Translations under genes and position numbers: made by a program
Part shown: positions 11,701-24,171 of the stretch, piece by piece
Layout of the letters: each line of letters begins with the position of its first letter
How positions within the stretch are numbered: position 1 is the stretch's first letter
The notes under the pieces: model-generated
The model's database searches: none
What the model saw: the letters and a program-made list of their open reading frames with translations, nothing else
What the model was told of the DNA's origin: nothing
Source of the DNA: Trema orientale
Taxonomy: Eukaryota > Streptophyta > Magnoliopsida > Rosales > Cannabaceae
Assembly: GCA_002914845.1 (NCBI GenBank)
Contig: JXTC01000057.1
Coordinates: 1,048,027 to 1,112,026, forward strand
DNA length: 64,000 nt
Direction: 5' to 3'

Positions 11701-14700
11701 GAACCAAAGAATCTTACCTCTTGAATGACATCTGCTTTTTCCATATCAACAAAAACTTTAGACCCCTGCATTTGTAAACTAGGCGCCCTAAAAGATGAAC
11801 CCTTCTTCTTCCTAAAGCTTTGCAAGAAAAATAAAGGACTTTTCCTGCTTCCTGATGATAATATTTGATCCACGTAATATGCAACAAAAAGCACCATCAA
11901 CCACTCGACAACCATTATAATTAGTACTTCTCTCATTCCATTTTTGCTGTCACTTAAATCACCCCAGCGCATTCCATCAGTCCCTAGGTAGTTTCCATTA
12001 AAAGCATATTGTGCAAACTCATATAACCCTCGATACAAAGAGAAACCTGGAAATAACTCCATAGCAACAACCCAGCCCCCTGCAACAATCAAATAAAAAA
12101 ATCCATGCAATTAGTGAAGCTGACTATGACAAGGAAAGGATGTGTTTATATATATGCTTACAGTCTGCTAGACTTGCATGCTAGTGTGTACTATATTGAT
12201 GCATCACATTAACTAATTGAGTAAGAGCCCAAAGAGTGCAAAGATGTCAAAGAAGTCAAAATTTTATTCTCTCTCTGCCCTTTAGAGATGGTGGAGGAGT
12301 AGAGTTGTTAGTGAGAATACTATTGTATGCATTTGGCAATTGTTTGGGTGGGATTTGTGGATGTTTTCTTTTTAGCCTGATAGAATAGTCAAAAGTATGT
12401 TCGAGGAAGGACGAAACTACTACCTTAACATAAGATGAAGAAAAAGCCTGCTACAAGTCATTCATGTTGGCATGACATAGCTTCAAAATTGCTAAAAACT
12501 ATAACCCTGTTTCTATACTTCCAAGTCTAATTTTTAATTTTGGGAATGATATATGAACATGTTTTGAATCCTATCGACTCTACAAAGTTCAAACCTTGTT
12601 CGAAATTTATGTTTATGCTTAAGTTCAAACCTAAAAATCCACTCATTTGAAATTTACACTTCCAGCAGGATACCCCGGTTTGGTTTAAAGAAATCGAAGC
12701 AATATGTACATACTTATTTGCTCAAATTCTTCCACTTACTCGGGAATGATGTATCTTCGACGAAAAACTGAAAAAGAAAGCCTCCCAAGAGCCCCGTTCC
12801 AAAGACACATATGTATCCTATAACTGTATCATCATATCAGTGATGGCACGCATGTCAGTTAACTCTTCTTCTGTAATTAATTTTACAAGTTAATGGATAA
12901 ATCAAACAGCCAAGATCAAAACCTGTAGCAGTCTTCACATTAGAAAACATTGCAGCTGCTAGAAAAGCCAGTGAAATTTGCAAGTTGATATAGATGAAGT
13001 AGAAAACAAATTGAATGCTGTAGTCATTCAGTGTGAAGAACTTTAGCCCTGCAAGGAAGTCAGCTCCATTTAAAGCCATTCAAAGAAACATTGTATTAAA
13101 ACCAGCACGAATTGGTTAACTTGTTACCTACTACAGAGCCAAATATCACAAAACACAGCATGTAGATTAATGATACGGTTAAAAAGTAAGCATATGAAAT
13201 CATCCAATAAGGCCCATCACCAAGCCCATGCATTTTCATCATGATTCTCAGGTTTTGCTGTTTCTCATAAACCAGTGCTGTCAACACGACCTACGCCAAA
13301 AGAACATACAAAGGATTAGGATAAGAAATAAATTATCTATAAAAGAAAAATTATCTGGGGAAAAAAAAAAAAAAGAGAGAGAGAAAAAGAAAACAAGATT
13401 GTTTATTACATAACCATCAAATACTACGAGGGGGCCTTTTTATCTATAATTTAGTCACTAATCTTCTTCAAAAAACATCTATAAGCGACAAGTTCTTCAG
13501 GATAAGGTTTACATTCAATTGTATAGGGTTTAAAGGGAAGCGATGATGCAATTAATGTACTGTAAATGATTTGAAGAATTTAGTTTGGAGGATGACAATC
13601 CAAATGGAAGACACTTAACTGTATTTGAATTAACCGTCATTAGGAAATTCCCAAGACAAATCCTGTTGGATAAATTATTACCTCAAAAAAGGACAAGTCA
13701 GGTTGTGTGAAATAATATGGACAAGTTCAATTTTCGTCTTATGAGCTATGTTTCAATTAACTTGTAGGGATCTAAGTCATGCATTGTCTGTCACTTCAAC
13801 AAAAAGGACATAACCTTACCTAAGCTTAAAGAATCTATAAGATATTAAGCATGGGAAAATGAAAATGTTATTTATGATTGCATAAACATCCAAGAGGAAA
13901 AGATAAAATAGCAACAAGTGTCAAGTTGTAGAAAAATCCCTAGCCACTGTGAAATCCTTAATACTTGGAACCACTGCAATGTGTATGAAGAATACATCAC
14001 ACACTTACAGGAAATAGCTGTATGATGACCCACGTAAAGAACAGTGTACCAAGGATGGATGAAAAGTCCAGTCTGAGTCGGCTTTCATGTTTTGGCATTT
14101 CTTTGACAAACTCAAATTCAATTTTCGTACCAGGCCCTTGCAGATATTGTAGGTAGGCATTGGATGCCTGTTAATGAATGAATCAAAAGTATTAGTGTAA
14201 ATATAATTCAATACCGATAACAAGATAAACACATAAAAATATAATTCAATACCGATAACAAGATAAACACATAACATTTGGTGTCGAAAAGGATTTGAAG
14301 CTTTAATAAGCTATGAGAACATAACAACCGGAATGACATAACAAAAAATATGCTATAATTTTATGGGAAGCCTCAGCTAACATCATGTTATATAATGATC
14401 AGAGATACACCAGGTTCTAGACATTTTAAGAACAAAACACAAATAATGTTACTCCTCAACAAATATTGAAAATTACAGTAATAGCATCTTGAAACTTTTG
14501 CTGCCAAGCTTTTAAGACCTATCTGTTAACATGACTACATTGCTCAATATATCCATTAAGCCAATTATACTGCTAGTTTAAGAAAGGAAAACACTTAAAA
14601 GTTCAGTACACTCAGAAATACATAGCACATCTCATAAATTCATTATTGAATGAATATTCAACAAAAGGTGGCCTGAGACAACTACAGCATCATCAATTTT

Positions 14701-17700
14701 TTCAGCTGGACAAACATCATATAAGTTCCTTGTGAACAAGTTATCTTGAAAATAAATAAATAAATAAATATATATATTAAAAAAAACATTTTTCAAAGAA
14801 AACTGTTCAAAGAATTAAGAAAGTTCTTTGAATCTCAGGACTTCATGAAAAATATGAAGAAAGTGCATTGACTCTCTGGACTACATGAAACTAGTGCATA
14901 CAAATATGTTGACATCAACAACATGTCATATTTTTTTTTTTCAAAAAAAAAAAAAGGTAGAAAAGGGGAGGAGAGGGGGTTTTAAAAGCATTGTCATAGC
15001 CTGCCAGCATTATCACAAATTCCTTAACCAAAAATATTCACAACTTCTTATCTAAGAACCATTTAAACCAATTTACTATCTAATAACAATTTTCACTATC
15101 CATTCATTCCACACAAAGAAGATTAACAGATTTTGTCATTGCTATTAGAACAATAAGAAAATATCACAATGTAAAGTAGTAACTACATACCAGATTCACT
15201 GAACGTGGGACCCGTAGCAAGCCAATAGGAACATTGCCTGAATCATTCTTATATGTTGAATTGTACCATATACTCACATTAAAATTATTCCGATTTGTGT
15301 TCAAGAAGTCATAAGCTGTGAGAATGCACTGTCAATATTATATGTCACAACAAAACTTAAAACAACATCCAGCAGTAGAGTTAGAACATATCAAGTATAT
15401 TAACCTGCAAGTATCTCATTAATCTTCCTCTCTGCATTTCCCTTTCGGTAACCTTTATATAGCTCATTGTTGACCTCAGAAGAACTATTGCGCCACAAAT
15501 TTAAACCTTGAACACATCTGATCTCTGGAATTTACATTGTAATTAAGTTCATAGCATGTTATATATTGGAAAAAAAGAAATCACAGTGCACATTTAAGAT
15601 CAATTTACAAGATTCTCAATTTTCACGTGGAATAAATTTCCACCTGTGGCTTTGAACAAAGATACATTGAAGATGACACACCAAATGAAATGTTCACTGG
15701 ATTTGTTCAAGGTATACCAATAAGTATAAATAGATTAGTCATCAACCTAATATAGCCGCATAGAGAGGCAAAAGAAATCGGGTATAGTTCTACAGATCAG
15801 ACCCCAATACCAAAGAAATCAACTACTCACTCCAATTTGCTTTATTCCTTCATAAAGATTGTAATACACAAGCAGTAGGCACCTCTCAGTTTCTATTGTT
15901 TTTCATTACATTAGATTTTCTTATGGTAATTTGGCACACTAGTGGACTGAAACTTTTATCCGTTTATATCTCTTTTTTTTAAATTATTGATCATAATCGT
16001 AAGTACTGATTTCTTTACACATCAGTACATTCTGTTTCTTTTTATTTTATTTTTTCTCTTTAGCATCATACGGATCTGTAACTCTATGTGCCAGGGGTGT
16101 CTTTATCATTTAAAATCCATACTCTTGCAACATTAATAGGGACCCAAATCGCATTGTAAGAAATCATGCATAGAAGGGTAAAAGTATTTTTTACCTTGTT
16201 TTCTCACAAAGGACAATATTGGAACATCAGTAGAAAATGTAGAGTTCTGTGTGCACTGACTTTGCACATTATATATGGGAAGATCCGAATAGAAAGCCGG
16301 GTCAAGAAAATTGGAGTACTGGGGCTTAGATTCTGAGCCCTGAAACATTTAAAGAGAGAGGGACACAGGAACAGAGAAAGGGACACAGAGAGATGTCAAA
16401 GCCTGTATAGTTATCAAGAAGATAAGCAAGAAATGGTACTAGATACATTACTGCTGATAAAGCAATAAAGGATTTTGAAAAAAGAAGAGCTGAAAACAAA
16501 GGAAGAGAAAAATATGACTTACTGCCACAATATTGGCTAAGCTATCTGGAAAAGTTGAGGAATTCAGAATCGCAGAGCCTGTTAACATATTCCCAGCCAA
16601 AACTACCACAAAGCGCAGGATAAATATTGATAATCAAATAAATATTGGTCTCTATAATCCGTTAGGCGAAGAAATTTTTCAGAAACCCAAATTAGGATAA
16701 ATATTGATAATTAAATAAATATTGGTCTCTATAATCCGTTAGGCGAAGAAATTTTTCAGAAACCCAAATTAATGTATTAAAGACATGAGAGAGTCATAAT
16801 ATTGATTTTCAAGTAAATATTGATCTCCATAATCTGTTAGGTGAAAGAAACTTTCGGAAACCAAAATTAATGTATTAAAGACATATGAGAGAGAGTCATA
16901 CTTTCTCCAAGAGATTGATTATTGCCAGTAAAGAGTAGAGTAACAGGACATGAACCAGTCCTTTTGCAAGACTCATTTGGCAAATCGGAAAATGGAATAA
17001 CATCAGAAGTCACAGCACGATATTCAGGAGCTGGTACTTGCAACAATGGAGGCCATTCTGGTGGTTTAGGAATGGGACACCAGGACCCTTGATCCAAAGT
17101 TGAGTATTCCAACCCACATACTTCTTCACATTTACCATCTCCATTAGTATCAATACAAGTGCAACCACATTTGTTTTCAGGCTTATCAAGTTCATGGTTG
17201 ACCAAGCTTTGGATGAGAACAAGCAATAGGCAGAGAATAAATGGAAACGAAATGAGCCGAATATTTGTCTTTATGTTTCTTTTCTGCAAAAAGAACATAA
17301 GCCCTTATGATCAGAGACTGTTTTTCCTAATTCAGAATTACAGAACAGGTGTATACATTTCAAACCAGATCAAACTTTTCCAAATCAATAAAATAAAGTC
17401 AGTATCTTATTTTCAATTCTTATGTGGATTTAGTTTCTTGTCACAGTAACGACGAAATTAATATTAAGAACATAACCATAATAAATTTTCACATTCTCCT
17501 TCATGGCTTTTTTCTTTTTTCATAAGGCTAAGTTCTTCAGTAGAAACAATAATTTAAAAATTAAGTTTCGCAGGAGATTTAAATGAAGTTCACCCACAAA
17601 CAATATTATCTGAATAAGGACATTATAGATATTACAAATTCTTAATAGAGATCAATGAGGAATAAAGTTCTCTGTCTATTTTCTAATTACAGAATATATT

Positions 17701-18181
17701 TGAAATACAAAATTTCTTTTTTTCTCCCCCCTAAAAGGTAAGACAAAAGTTTAAATTGTGATATGCTAAATCTTATCCTATCAATAAGAATTCGTTAGAT
17801 TATTTATCATTTGTTTGAAAAACAGAATTTTAACCTTAATAAAAAGAAATTTATTATACAGCCAACGGAAAAAGGGTACAAAATTTATCGACATACCCCA
17901 TAAATATACCTAGGAATTCACTATACAGATAGCAAATGGAAAAAAGGTACAAAAATGATCAACATACCCCTTAAATATAGCCCAGAATCTACTAATTAAA
18001 TACAATACCCTTAAAAAAAAGGTCAAAAGGAAAAAGAAAAAGGTGAAGTGTAAAGGAAGAGTAGCCCTTTGATCAAACAAAGAATAAGAACTCAACACGT
18101 GCATCAAAAAATGAAGACACCAAAGAGAAATACAAGCTTAGAATCTAGAACCCAGTTCCCACATTCTCATGCGCTTTTCAT

Positions 18182-18215
<34 letters not shown>

Positions 18216-18294
18216 CCTGAAAAGTTAAGTTCTTTCTGAGAAGAGCATCGGCTTGGGTCCAGAAGCTAGCAGGGCCATGAGATGTTTCCGCCAT
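8792..18294 (-). CDS. ABC transporter A family, ABCA7-type, half-size (18 exons)
   Basis: Exons, 5' to 3' on the minus strand: 18217-18294, 16902-17283, 16523-16602, 16195-16339, 15405-15524, 15191-15315, 14009-14167, 13128-13290, 12923-13048, 12740-12823, 11718-12079, 11082-11282, 10493-10602, 10278-10362, 9845-9973, 9643-9748, 9386-9474, 8792-9091. All introns are GT-AG and the 2844 nt close in frame at 947 residues, the usual length of plant ABCA2-12 proteins. It starts MAETSHGPASFWTQ, as ABCA7-like proteins do. One membrane segment (about 34-53) is followed by a large extracytosolic region with CPIPKPP and a Cys-rich DTNGDG loop (71-76), then about five more membrane segments (349-545). 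The ATPase domain has Walker A GPNGAGKT (663-670), signature YSGGM (764-768), Walker B VVYMDEP (784-790) and H-loop His820, all intact. As a half transporter it must dimerise. Plant relatives are linked to lipid movement; the substrate here is inference. Confidence 0.92.
9606..9640. repeat. GA/CT microsatellite at the donor of intron 16
   Basis: On the minus strand the intron begins GTACTCTCTCT, so the repeat starts two bases into the intron of the ABCA7-type gene (exon end 9643). Confidence 0.8.
10049..10200. repeat. Probable small retroelement insertion in ABCA7-type intron 14
   Basis: A GC-richer block (about 10067-10170) with a run of C at 10089-10097 is bounded by an A-tract at 10049-10066 and another A-rich tract after the ambiguous base at 10181. 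It interrupts an otherwise short intron (9974-10277). The look is that of an A-tailed SINE-type insertion, but no RNA polymerase III boxes are clear. Confidence 0.3.
14199..14275. repeat. 38-bp tandem duplication in ABCA7-type intron 6
   Basis: The string ataattcaataccgataac occurs at 14203 and 14241 with near-identical flanks, just upstream of exon 7 on the minus strand. Confidence 0.75.
16619..16901. repeat. Three-copy tandem repeat in ABCA7-type intron 2, next to its donor
   Basis: Units at 16619-16694, 16695-16798 and 16799-16900 share aaatattgat, a block like cataatccgttaggcgaaga, and cagaaacccaaatta. Units 2 and 3 also share aatgtattaaagacat and the gagagtcata string that, on the minus strand, is the authentic splice donor of exon 2 (GTATGACTCTC). 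The donor-proximal sequence is therefore duplicated inside the intron. Confidence 0.8.
18182..18215. repeat. TA/GA compound microsatellite forming the donor of intron 1
   Basis: On the minus strand the first intron of the ABCA7-type gene begins GTCTCTCTCTCT and passes into a TA run, so the microsatellite itself supplies the splice donor, which is a weak match to GTAAGT. Confidence 0.8.
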
Positions 18295-19217
18295 GGAAAT
18301 TTGCAGAGAGCTTTACAAAAAGACAAAAATAAGAATCTGACCGTTAACTGGAATTCTCAGGTGAATAACTAAAATTCAAAAATTCCAACAGGATTGGAGT
18401 TTGATCGTCCTACGTCCGAATGGAAGAGATTTCTTGAGGACTGTGTTCTGTGCTTCGTGGACTTCTGGAAATGAGACACAAACTTTGGCCAGCCAACCAA
18501 TACATGGTTTTATAGTCCCCACTACTCTGTGACTTCCCGGTGTAACCGAAACGACCATTTTGTCCCTACTCTTTGTTCTATATTTCAACAAAGGGATCAA
18601 TACCGTATTTATCTATACCGAGACTGCCCTTAGTTGAATGACTCTTTTACCCTTTACGCGTTCATAGCGGCGATTATTCCAAACATGGGTCCGAAATCTT
18701 GAATAAAATATTCACAAACAAAAAGGACAGGGAGGATGTTAACAAATGAGGCTCTGGTGTGTACGTGCATTGATTGGTTTCATATAAGATTAAATTAAAC
18801 AATTGGTCAAGATCTCAACCTTACTAAATTACTTTAATATATTGAATGAAGTACTTGATAGCTCCAAAAATTCTCAGTTTTATAACGTTTGAAAAGATGT
18901 GCTATATCTTTTGGGATCATCTGACATATAATTCTATTGTATTATGCTCATTAAAATAATCGATTAACTAGATTTTAGATATTTGACTTCTTCAACTTTT
19001 TAACAAGTTGACCAATTAAAAAGGCAACATAATCATTTCGACAAAAGCCCAAGCAGTGAAGGTTATTCTCCAATAATACAAAAGGATAAACTTATTTGAG
19101 CCAGGGATAAATTTGAGTCAATTTGCCAAACTGAGTAGATGTATTTTGTATCATTAAAATCACGGTGGAAACTAATATTTTGCTATAACACATTTTTCTC
19201 ATATTTTCAGTCTTGAA
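18295..19217 (-). other. Presumed promoter of the ABCA7-type gene
   Basis: Upstream of the minus-strand ATG. The first 400 bases are less AT-rich than the surroundings (18380-18680), fitting a 5' UTR or promoter, but no individual element is assigned. Confidence 0.3.
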
Positions 19218-19549
19218 AAATAACTTGAATTCAGTTTTGGTTCTAACTTTCAATATGTTGAAGACTTGGACCTTAAACTATGTTTTGATATCAATTTGAT
19301 ACTTGAACATTCAAATGTCACTTTTTATTATACCAAATTGTGTTTTTCTTGTATTAATATTGGCATATGGTGTTAATCTGAACAGTCCTATTATAAATCG
19401 GGAATCAAAAATAGTAAAAATATATAATTTAGGATAACAAAATGAGACATTCAAAGGTTCGGAGACTAAAACTAAGACAAATATATAATTCAAGAACTAA
19501 GTCTGGACATTTTAAAAACATGGACCAAATTGAGATTTGGGTTAATATT
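19218..19549. repeat. Imperfect foldback element
   Basis: The left arm (about 19220-19345, including ttttggttctaac and gacttggaccttaaact) aligns over more than 100 bases with the reverse complement of the right arm (about 19435-19549, including gtctggacat and catggaccaaat). Ends and target duplication are unclear because the arms are diverged. No coding capacity. Confidence 0.45.
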
Positions 19550-20994
19550 CAAATGACTAAAAATAGGATTGATGCTAATAGAATCAAAAATTTATTAAGC
19601 TCCTATTAATGAGTGATAAATCATGGACAGTTCTAATGGTGACTACAAAAGACAAAATTTCCAAATTCAATATACACACGAAGTTTCTTGTAAGACACCG
19701 GGAAAGGCCTACAACTTTCTATAAAACAAAATGAAAGTTGTTACAGACTGTCAGTAATTGAATTAATATTTAATGCCAATGAATCAAATCAAAAATAAAA
19801 AACTACCTGCCCCATGAATTCAATTATCAAGGTAACTTGTCTAATATTATTCACCTAAATGAATTTTGAATCTTTAAAAGGGTCTAAAAATTTATAGTTA
19901 AAAAAACAAACTTACATTTCCAGGAAAAGAGGAATGCCTTCTTGTGGTTGCAAACGTAGTTGAAAACCGAAAAGCGCGTGCTAAGAACCTGAAATCCAAA
20001 CTTAGTGTAAGCATGCCACTTTTGCCAAGATTTTATAAGCAAGAAATTTGGACAATATGACTGAAAGCGATATATTAGTGTTCTGATATATACATCACAC
20101 TTACATATAGTACGGGAAAAAATAAAGTATAATTTTGGAAAGTTTTACTTTTATGAAGGTCAACATATGATGACAACAAATACTATGATAGCCATGTGTA
20201 TTGTTATTGGAAAGACCTACTATGGTGGATAACTTTAAGCACGTAGAATATGGCTCCTTAAGGCTGAAGTAATAGCACGAAGACTAGGAAATATTTTAGT
20301 GTTATGCATAACTCTGAAACTAGTCAAGGATCATTTTACAATTGTTTTATACATTAAATATCAGAATTGCACAAGAGAGACAGAGACAGAGACAGACAGA
20401 TAAATGCTGAAAGTACTTGGTCTCCATGTTTATACAATTATAATATCTGGTGATTCCTTTTGAGTAAAATAGTCTAAAAAGGAAAGAGTTACAACTCCTA
20501 ACGCAATTCGAGCTATCAACGTTGAACAGATTATGTTCATATGTATGATTGACCATTATCTCAGTTGAACCTGCCGGGAACCGTCACTGCCGGGGCTCAT
20601 AAACGAGTTTTCTCAAGGAAGTTTCTTGAGAAAATGTTAAAATTGTCTTATCAGGATTGGCAGTATTATTAGGTGAAATTCTGGAAAAACAATCCACATT
20701 AACAAGAAGTATTTTTTTTGTTTCTAAACGAACCCCCTTATCTAATTTAATTTTTCGTAACCTCAACTTTCCATATTAAATAATATCATCGTCATCTAGC
20801 GCTGTAAACCGAAAAGTATGCCTTCTCCTTGGATTTTATGAATTATAATGAAGAATAAATGTATGAAAGACTGTTTACCACTCGTACACTTTCCCTTGGA
20901 ATCTTGTTCCCTTTCTTAGATTGAACTTCGAGCTCTGAGATGAGACCTGAACCAACGAATAACACAGTTGTCTTCAGGTTTTGTTGTATAACCA
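19550..20994. other. Intergenic between the ABCA7-type and PPR genes
   Basis: No gene recognised. The last 200 bases (20790-20994) probably belong to the 3' UTR of the minus-strand PPR gene. A short GACAGA-rich stretch is at 20370-20402. Confidence 0.4.
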
Positions 20995-22866
20995 TCAATA
21001 CCGTTCCAAATCCCAGTTTAAATCACAACCAGCACTAGTCAACTGTATTGCAAGCTCATCTACAATGCTAGAGACCTTATTCCACTCAGGATGGGATGTG
21101 TCCCCAACTAAGAAATTATGCAATTCATTGTTCACTGCTATACAACTATAAGCAACTTCCTTTTTCACTCTCTTGTCTTTCATCAAGTTCCGCACCTTCA
21201 AGGCTTCTTGCCATCTACCTTCACTGGCATAGATGTTAGAAAGAAGGACGTAATTCCCAGAATTTTCAGGCTCTAACTCAAGTAATTTCTTAAGAGAGAT
21301 CTCAGCAAGTTCTACATTCAAGTTGGTCCTAGAAGCATTCAATAAGGTGCCCCATATAACAGCATTGGGCTCCACTTCCATTCTACATATGAACTCAAAT
21401 GCCTCCTTTAGTCTCCCGGATCTACAGAAAATATCTACAATACAAGCGTGATGTTCCATCTCTGGAGTAATCCCATAATCTGATTTCATGCTTCTGAAAA
21501 ATTCAAGACCCAGTTTGACAAGGCCTGCATGCGTGCAAGCTGTCAACAGCCCCAGAAATGTGATACCATTTGGTCTCATTGTGGTTTCTTTCATCTTCTC
21601 ATAAAGACTAATTGCCTCCTCTCCATAACCATTAACTGCTAACCCAACAATCATTGAGTTCCAACTTACGATATCTTTTACTTGCATCTTATTGAACACT
21701 TGACGAGCTTTATCAATATCACCAAACTTAGAATGCATATCTAACAATGCAGAGGCCACATAAACATTTGAGTCGAAGCTTTGACATTCTATGTATGCAC
21801 CAATACGTTCACCAGCTTCCACCAAGCTCAATTGAGCACAAGCTGATAGAACACTTACAAGCGCAACATCATTGGGTTTAATATTTTCACTCATCATGAG
21901 CTCAAAGAGCTCTACGGCCTCACTTGGTCGCCCATTTTGGGCATAACCAGCAATCATTGCACTCCATGTGACAACATCTCTTCTAATCATTCTGTCAAAC
22001 TCTTTACGTGCATCATCAACAGCCCCACATTTGACATACATTTCCAAAATTGCAGTTGAGACTATCATATTTGAACACAAATTATTGTCGTCTATATACT
22101 TCATAATCCTCAAACCCAGCTCCAAATCTCCAAGCTTAGCGCAAATTGAGAGCAAACTTACCAGCGTAATCTCATTAGGACGAAACTTCTCAGCCAGCAT
22201 TCTCTCGAAAATTCTCAGCCCATCGTGATACTCTCCATTTTGTGCATAACCAGAAATCATAGAATTCCATGAGACAACAGTTCTCTCAGTCATATCATCA
22301 AAGAGGCGCCTTGCTGCTTCAGTGTCACCAGACTTAGAATACACAGATATCAAACAATTATAACAAACTGGATCCTTAATAAAAATCCCATCAAAAATTT
22401 TCCTCGCAGAAACTAAATCACCATGTCTAGCATAAAAATCCATCAAAGCAGTCTGAACAAAAACACTCGAATCAAACCCATAATTTATCGCTAGGCACTG
22501 AACTTGCTTCCCTACATCAACATCTTGCAACAACAAACACGACTTGATAGTAGGCGGAACTGCGAAAAAATCCACTCGAATCCCACTTCGATGCATCAAA
22601 GAGAACATCGCCAGGGCATCTTCATTCAGATTTAATTTCGAATACGCGCAAACGAGGGAGTTATAAAGAAACTGATCTGGTTGAGGAATTTTATCGAACA
22701 CCTTGCGACCATACCCAATTGCAGACGAACCGAGGAGCCTTTTCACGAAAAGTGGAGCTAGATCCGGGTAGTTAGTGATTATCAGAGTGTGAACTTGCTT
22801 AAGCTGGTTTAGCTGCAAAGAGGAATGGAGTAAACTAGTCAGATAGCGCTCCATATGTATGGCCAT
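20995..22866 (-). CDS. PLS-class pentatricopeptide repeat protein, E/E+ subgroup
   Basis: Intronless gene for 623 residues, typical of plant PPR genes. The start MAIHMERYL is the first ATG. Tandem degenerate repeats of 31-36 residues run from about residue 60 to 500, with signatures such as VVSWNSMISGYAQNG, VVTWSAMIAGYAQNG and IVSWNSMIVGLAVNG, and P, L and S spacing. A C-terminal E region follows (LLELEPENSGNYVLLSNIYA, about 525-550), then an E+ remnant (NNELHNFLVGD, SHPEW). There is no DYW cytidine-deaminase domain (no HSE or CxxCH motif). Members of this class bind organelle RNA and usually specify C-to-U editing sites, borrowing a DYW protein in trans. Organelle targeting is expected but the N-terminus is not a strong transit peptide by eye. 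The RNA target cannot be read here. Confidence 0.93.
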   Translation of the reverse strand: MAIHMERYLTSLLHSSLQLNQLKQVHTLIITNYPDLAPLFVKRLLGSSAIGYGRKVFDKIPQPDQFLYNSLVCAYSKLNLNEDALAMFSLMHRSGIRVDFFAVPPTIKSCLLLQDVDVGKQVQCLAINYGFDSSVFVQTALMDFYARHGDLVSARKIFDGIFIKDPVCYNCLISVYSKSGDTEAARRLFDDMTERTVVSWNSMISGYAQNGEYHDGLRIFERMLAEKFRPNEITLVSLLSICAKLGDLELGLRIMKYIDDNNLCSNMIVSTAILEMYVKCGAVDDARKEFDRMIRRDVVTWSAMIAGYAQNGRPSEAVELFELMMSENIKPNDVALVSVLSACAQLSLVEAGERIGAYIECQSFDSNVYVASALLDMHSKFGDIDKARQVFNKMQVKDIVSWNSMIVGLAVNGYGEEAISLYEKMKETTMRPNGITFLGLLTACTHAGLVKLGLEFFRSMKSDYGITPEMEHHACIVDIFCRSGRLKEAFEFICRMEVEPNAVIWGTLLNASRTNLNVELAEISLKKLLELEPENSGNYVLLSNIYASEGRWQEALKVRNLMKDKRVKKEVAYSCIAVNNELHNFLVGDTSHPEWNKVSSIVDELAIQLTSAGCDLNWDLERY

Positions 22867-23211
22867 GAACGTTTGAGATGCTTTGCTCTGTAGTTTTGGC
22901 GGGAACGAAGAAGTTGGAAACTAGCCGTTATTTAAAGGTATATATAGTAGGCACCATGTGGCGGTAAAGTTTTTTAAGTTCAGAGATTTGACTCTTTTTA
23001 CGACTCAAAAGGAAAAATGTCCAGTTTTATTTATTTATTCGCTCAACAAAGGCGAAAATATCGTACTCGGAGCAATTTTAGAAAAAGGACTCGTCTTTTA
23101 AATTTTTTTTACGAAATATTCTTTTTAAGGTAATAACACGACCAGACTCGACACTATACTTGACAATTCAGAAAGATTATTTGGCAAAGAATTTTTGAGG
23201 GTATGACCTTT
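22867..23211 (-). other. 5' flank of the PPR gene
   Basis: Presumed promoter and 5' UTR on the minus strand. No clear element seen. Confidence 0.3.
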
Positions 23212-23558
23212 NNNNNNNNNNNNNNNNNNNNNNNNNNNNNNNNNNNNNNNNNNNNNNNNNNNNNNNNNNNNNNNNNNNNNNNNNNNNNNNNNNNNNNNNN
23301 NNNNNNNNNNNNNNNNNNNNNNNNNNNNNNNNNNNNNNNNNNNNNNNNNNNNNNNNNNNNNNNNNNNNNNNNNNNNNNNNNNNNNNNNNNNNNNNNNNNN
23401 NNNNNNNNNNNNNNNNNNNNNNNNNNNNNNNNNNNNNNNNNNNNNNNNNNNNNNNNNNNNNNNNNNNNNNNNNNNNNNNNNNNNNNNNNNNNNNNNNNNN
23501 NNNNNNNNNNNNNNNNNNNNNNNNNNNNNNNNNNNNNNNNNNNNNNNNNNNNNNNNNN
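23212..23558. other. Assembly gap (347 N)
   Basis: A run of unknown bases. Frames that appear to cross it are artefacts. Confidence 1.
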
Positions 23559-24171
23559 TTTTTTTTTGTTTAATACGTATATAATATTGTCCAACTATTC
23601 CCATGTAGATGCAATAATCTGATGATTTGATATGATCGGAATCATATTGCCAAAACATGCTTCCACATATGTATGTATAGTATTTCTTGAAAGGCGGCCC
23701 GTATATTTGCTAGCCAGATGCTCATGTTCTTCCATAGTTTTCAAGATTCAAACATGGGAATTTTCAATAGTATTAGATCATAAAAAACAATGGTGTCATT
23801 CTCTATTTTTATTTTCAATTTTTAATTGAATGGGGATATCATTCTAACTTGGTCAATTATAAGTAATCTAAGATTTTACTCAACGACAATAACAATAAAG
23901 GACAACTGCTTTGAATTGTAAAGTATATATGTACAACCAACTCTATCTTGATCACGGAGATCAACTCCAAACTATTATTATAAATGTCCTAATTGTACTA
24001 ACATATTTTTTCTATAAATAAAATAGTAGTGAAGAAATCTTGAAACATTATTAGCATCAATCCCTTGTGTAAGTAGTATTGTCTTTGATATCATTTATGA
24101 GGAAGGACTCCTCTAAAGTAAATATTGTTCACTTTAGTTTAACCACTTTACAATTTTCCAAAACACATATT
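23559..24171. other. AT-rich intergenic after the gap
   Basis: Nothing recognised. Confidence 0.4.

Noticed and set aside
16561..16594. Acceptor at the aacag site for exon 3 of the ABCA7-type gene
   Set aside because: It also keeps frame, but the upstream gtag acceptor (exon start 16602) restores a longer stretch, ILAGNMLTG, that fits the family better; transcripts would decide.
23125..23658. Open frames on both strands across 23.1-23.7 kb
   Set aside because: They consist almost wholly of unknown bases in the assembly gap.
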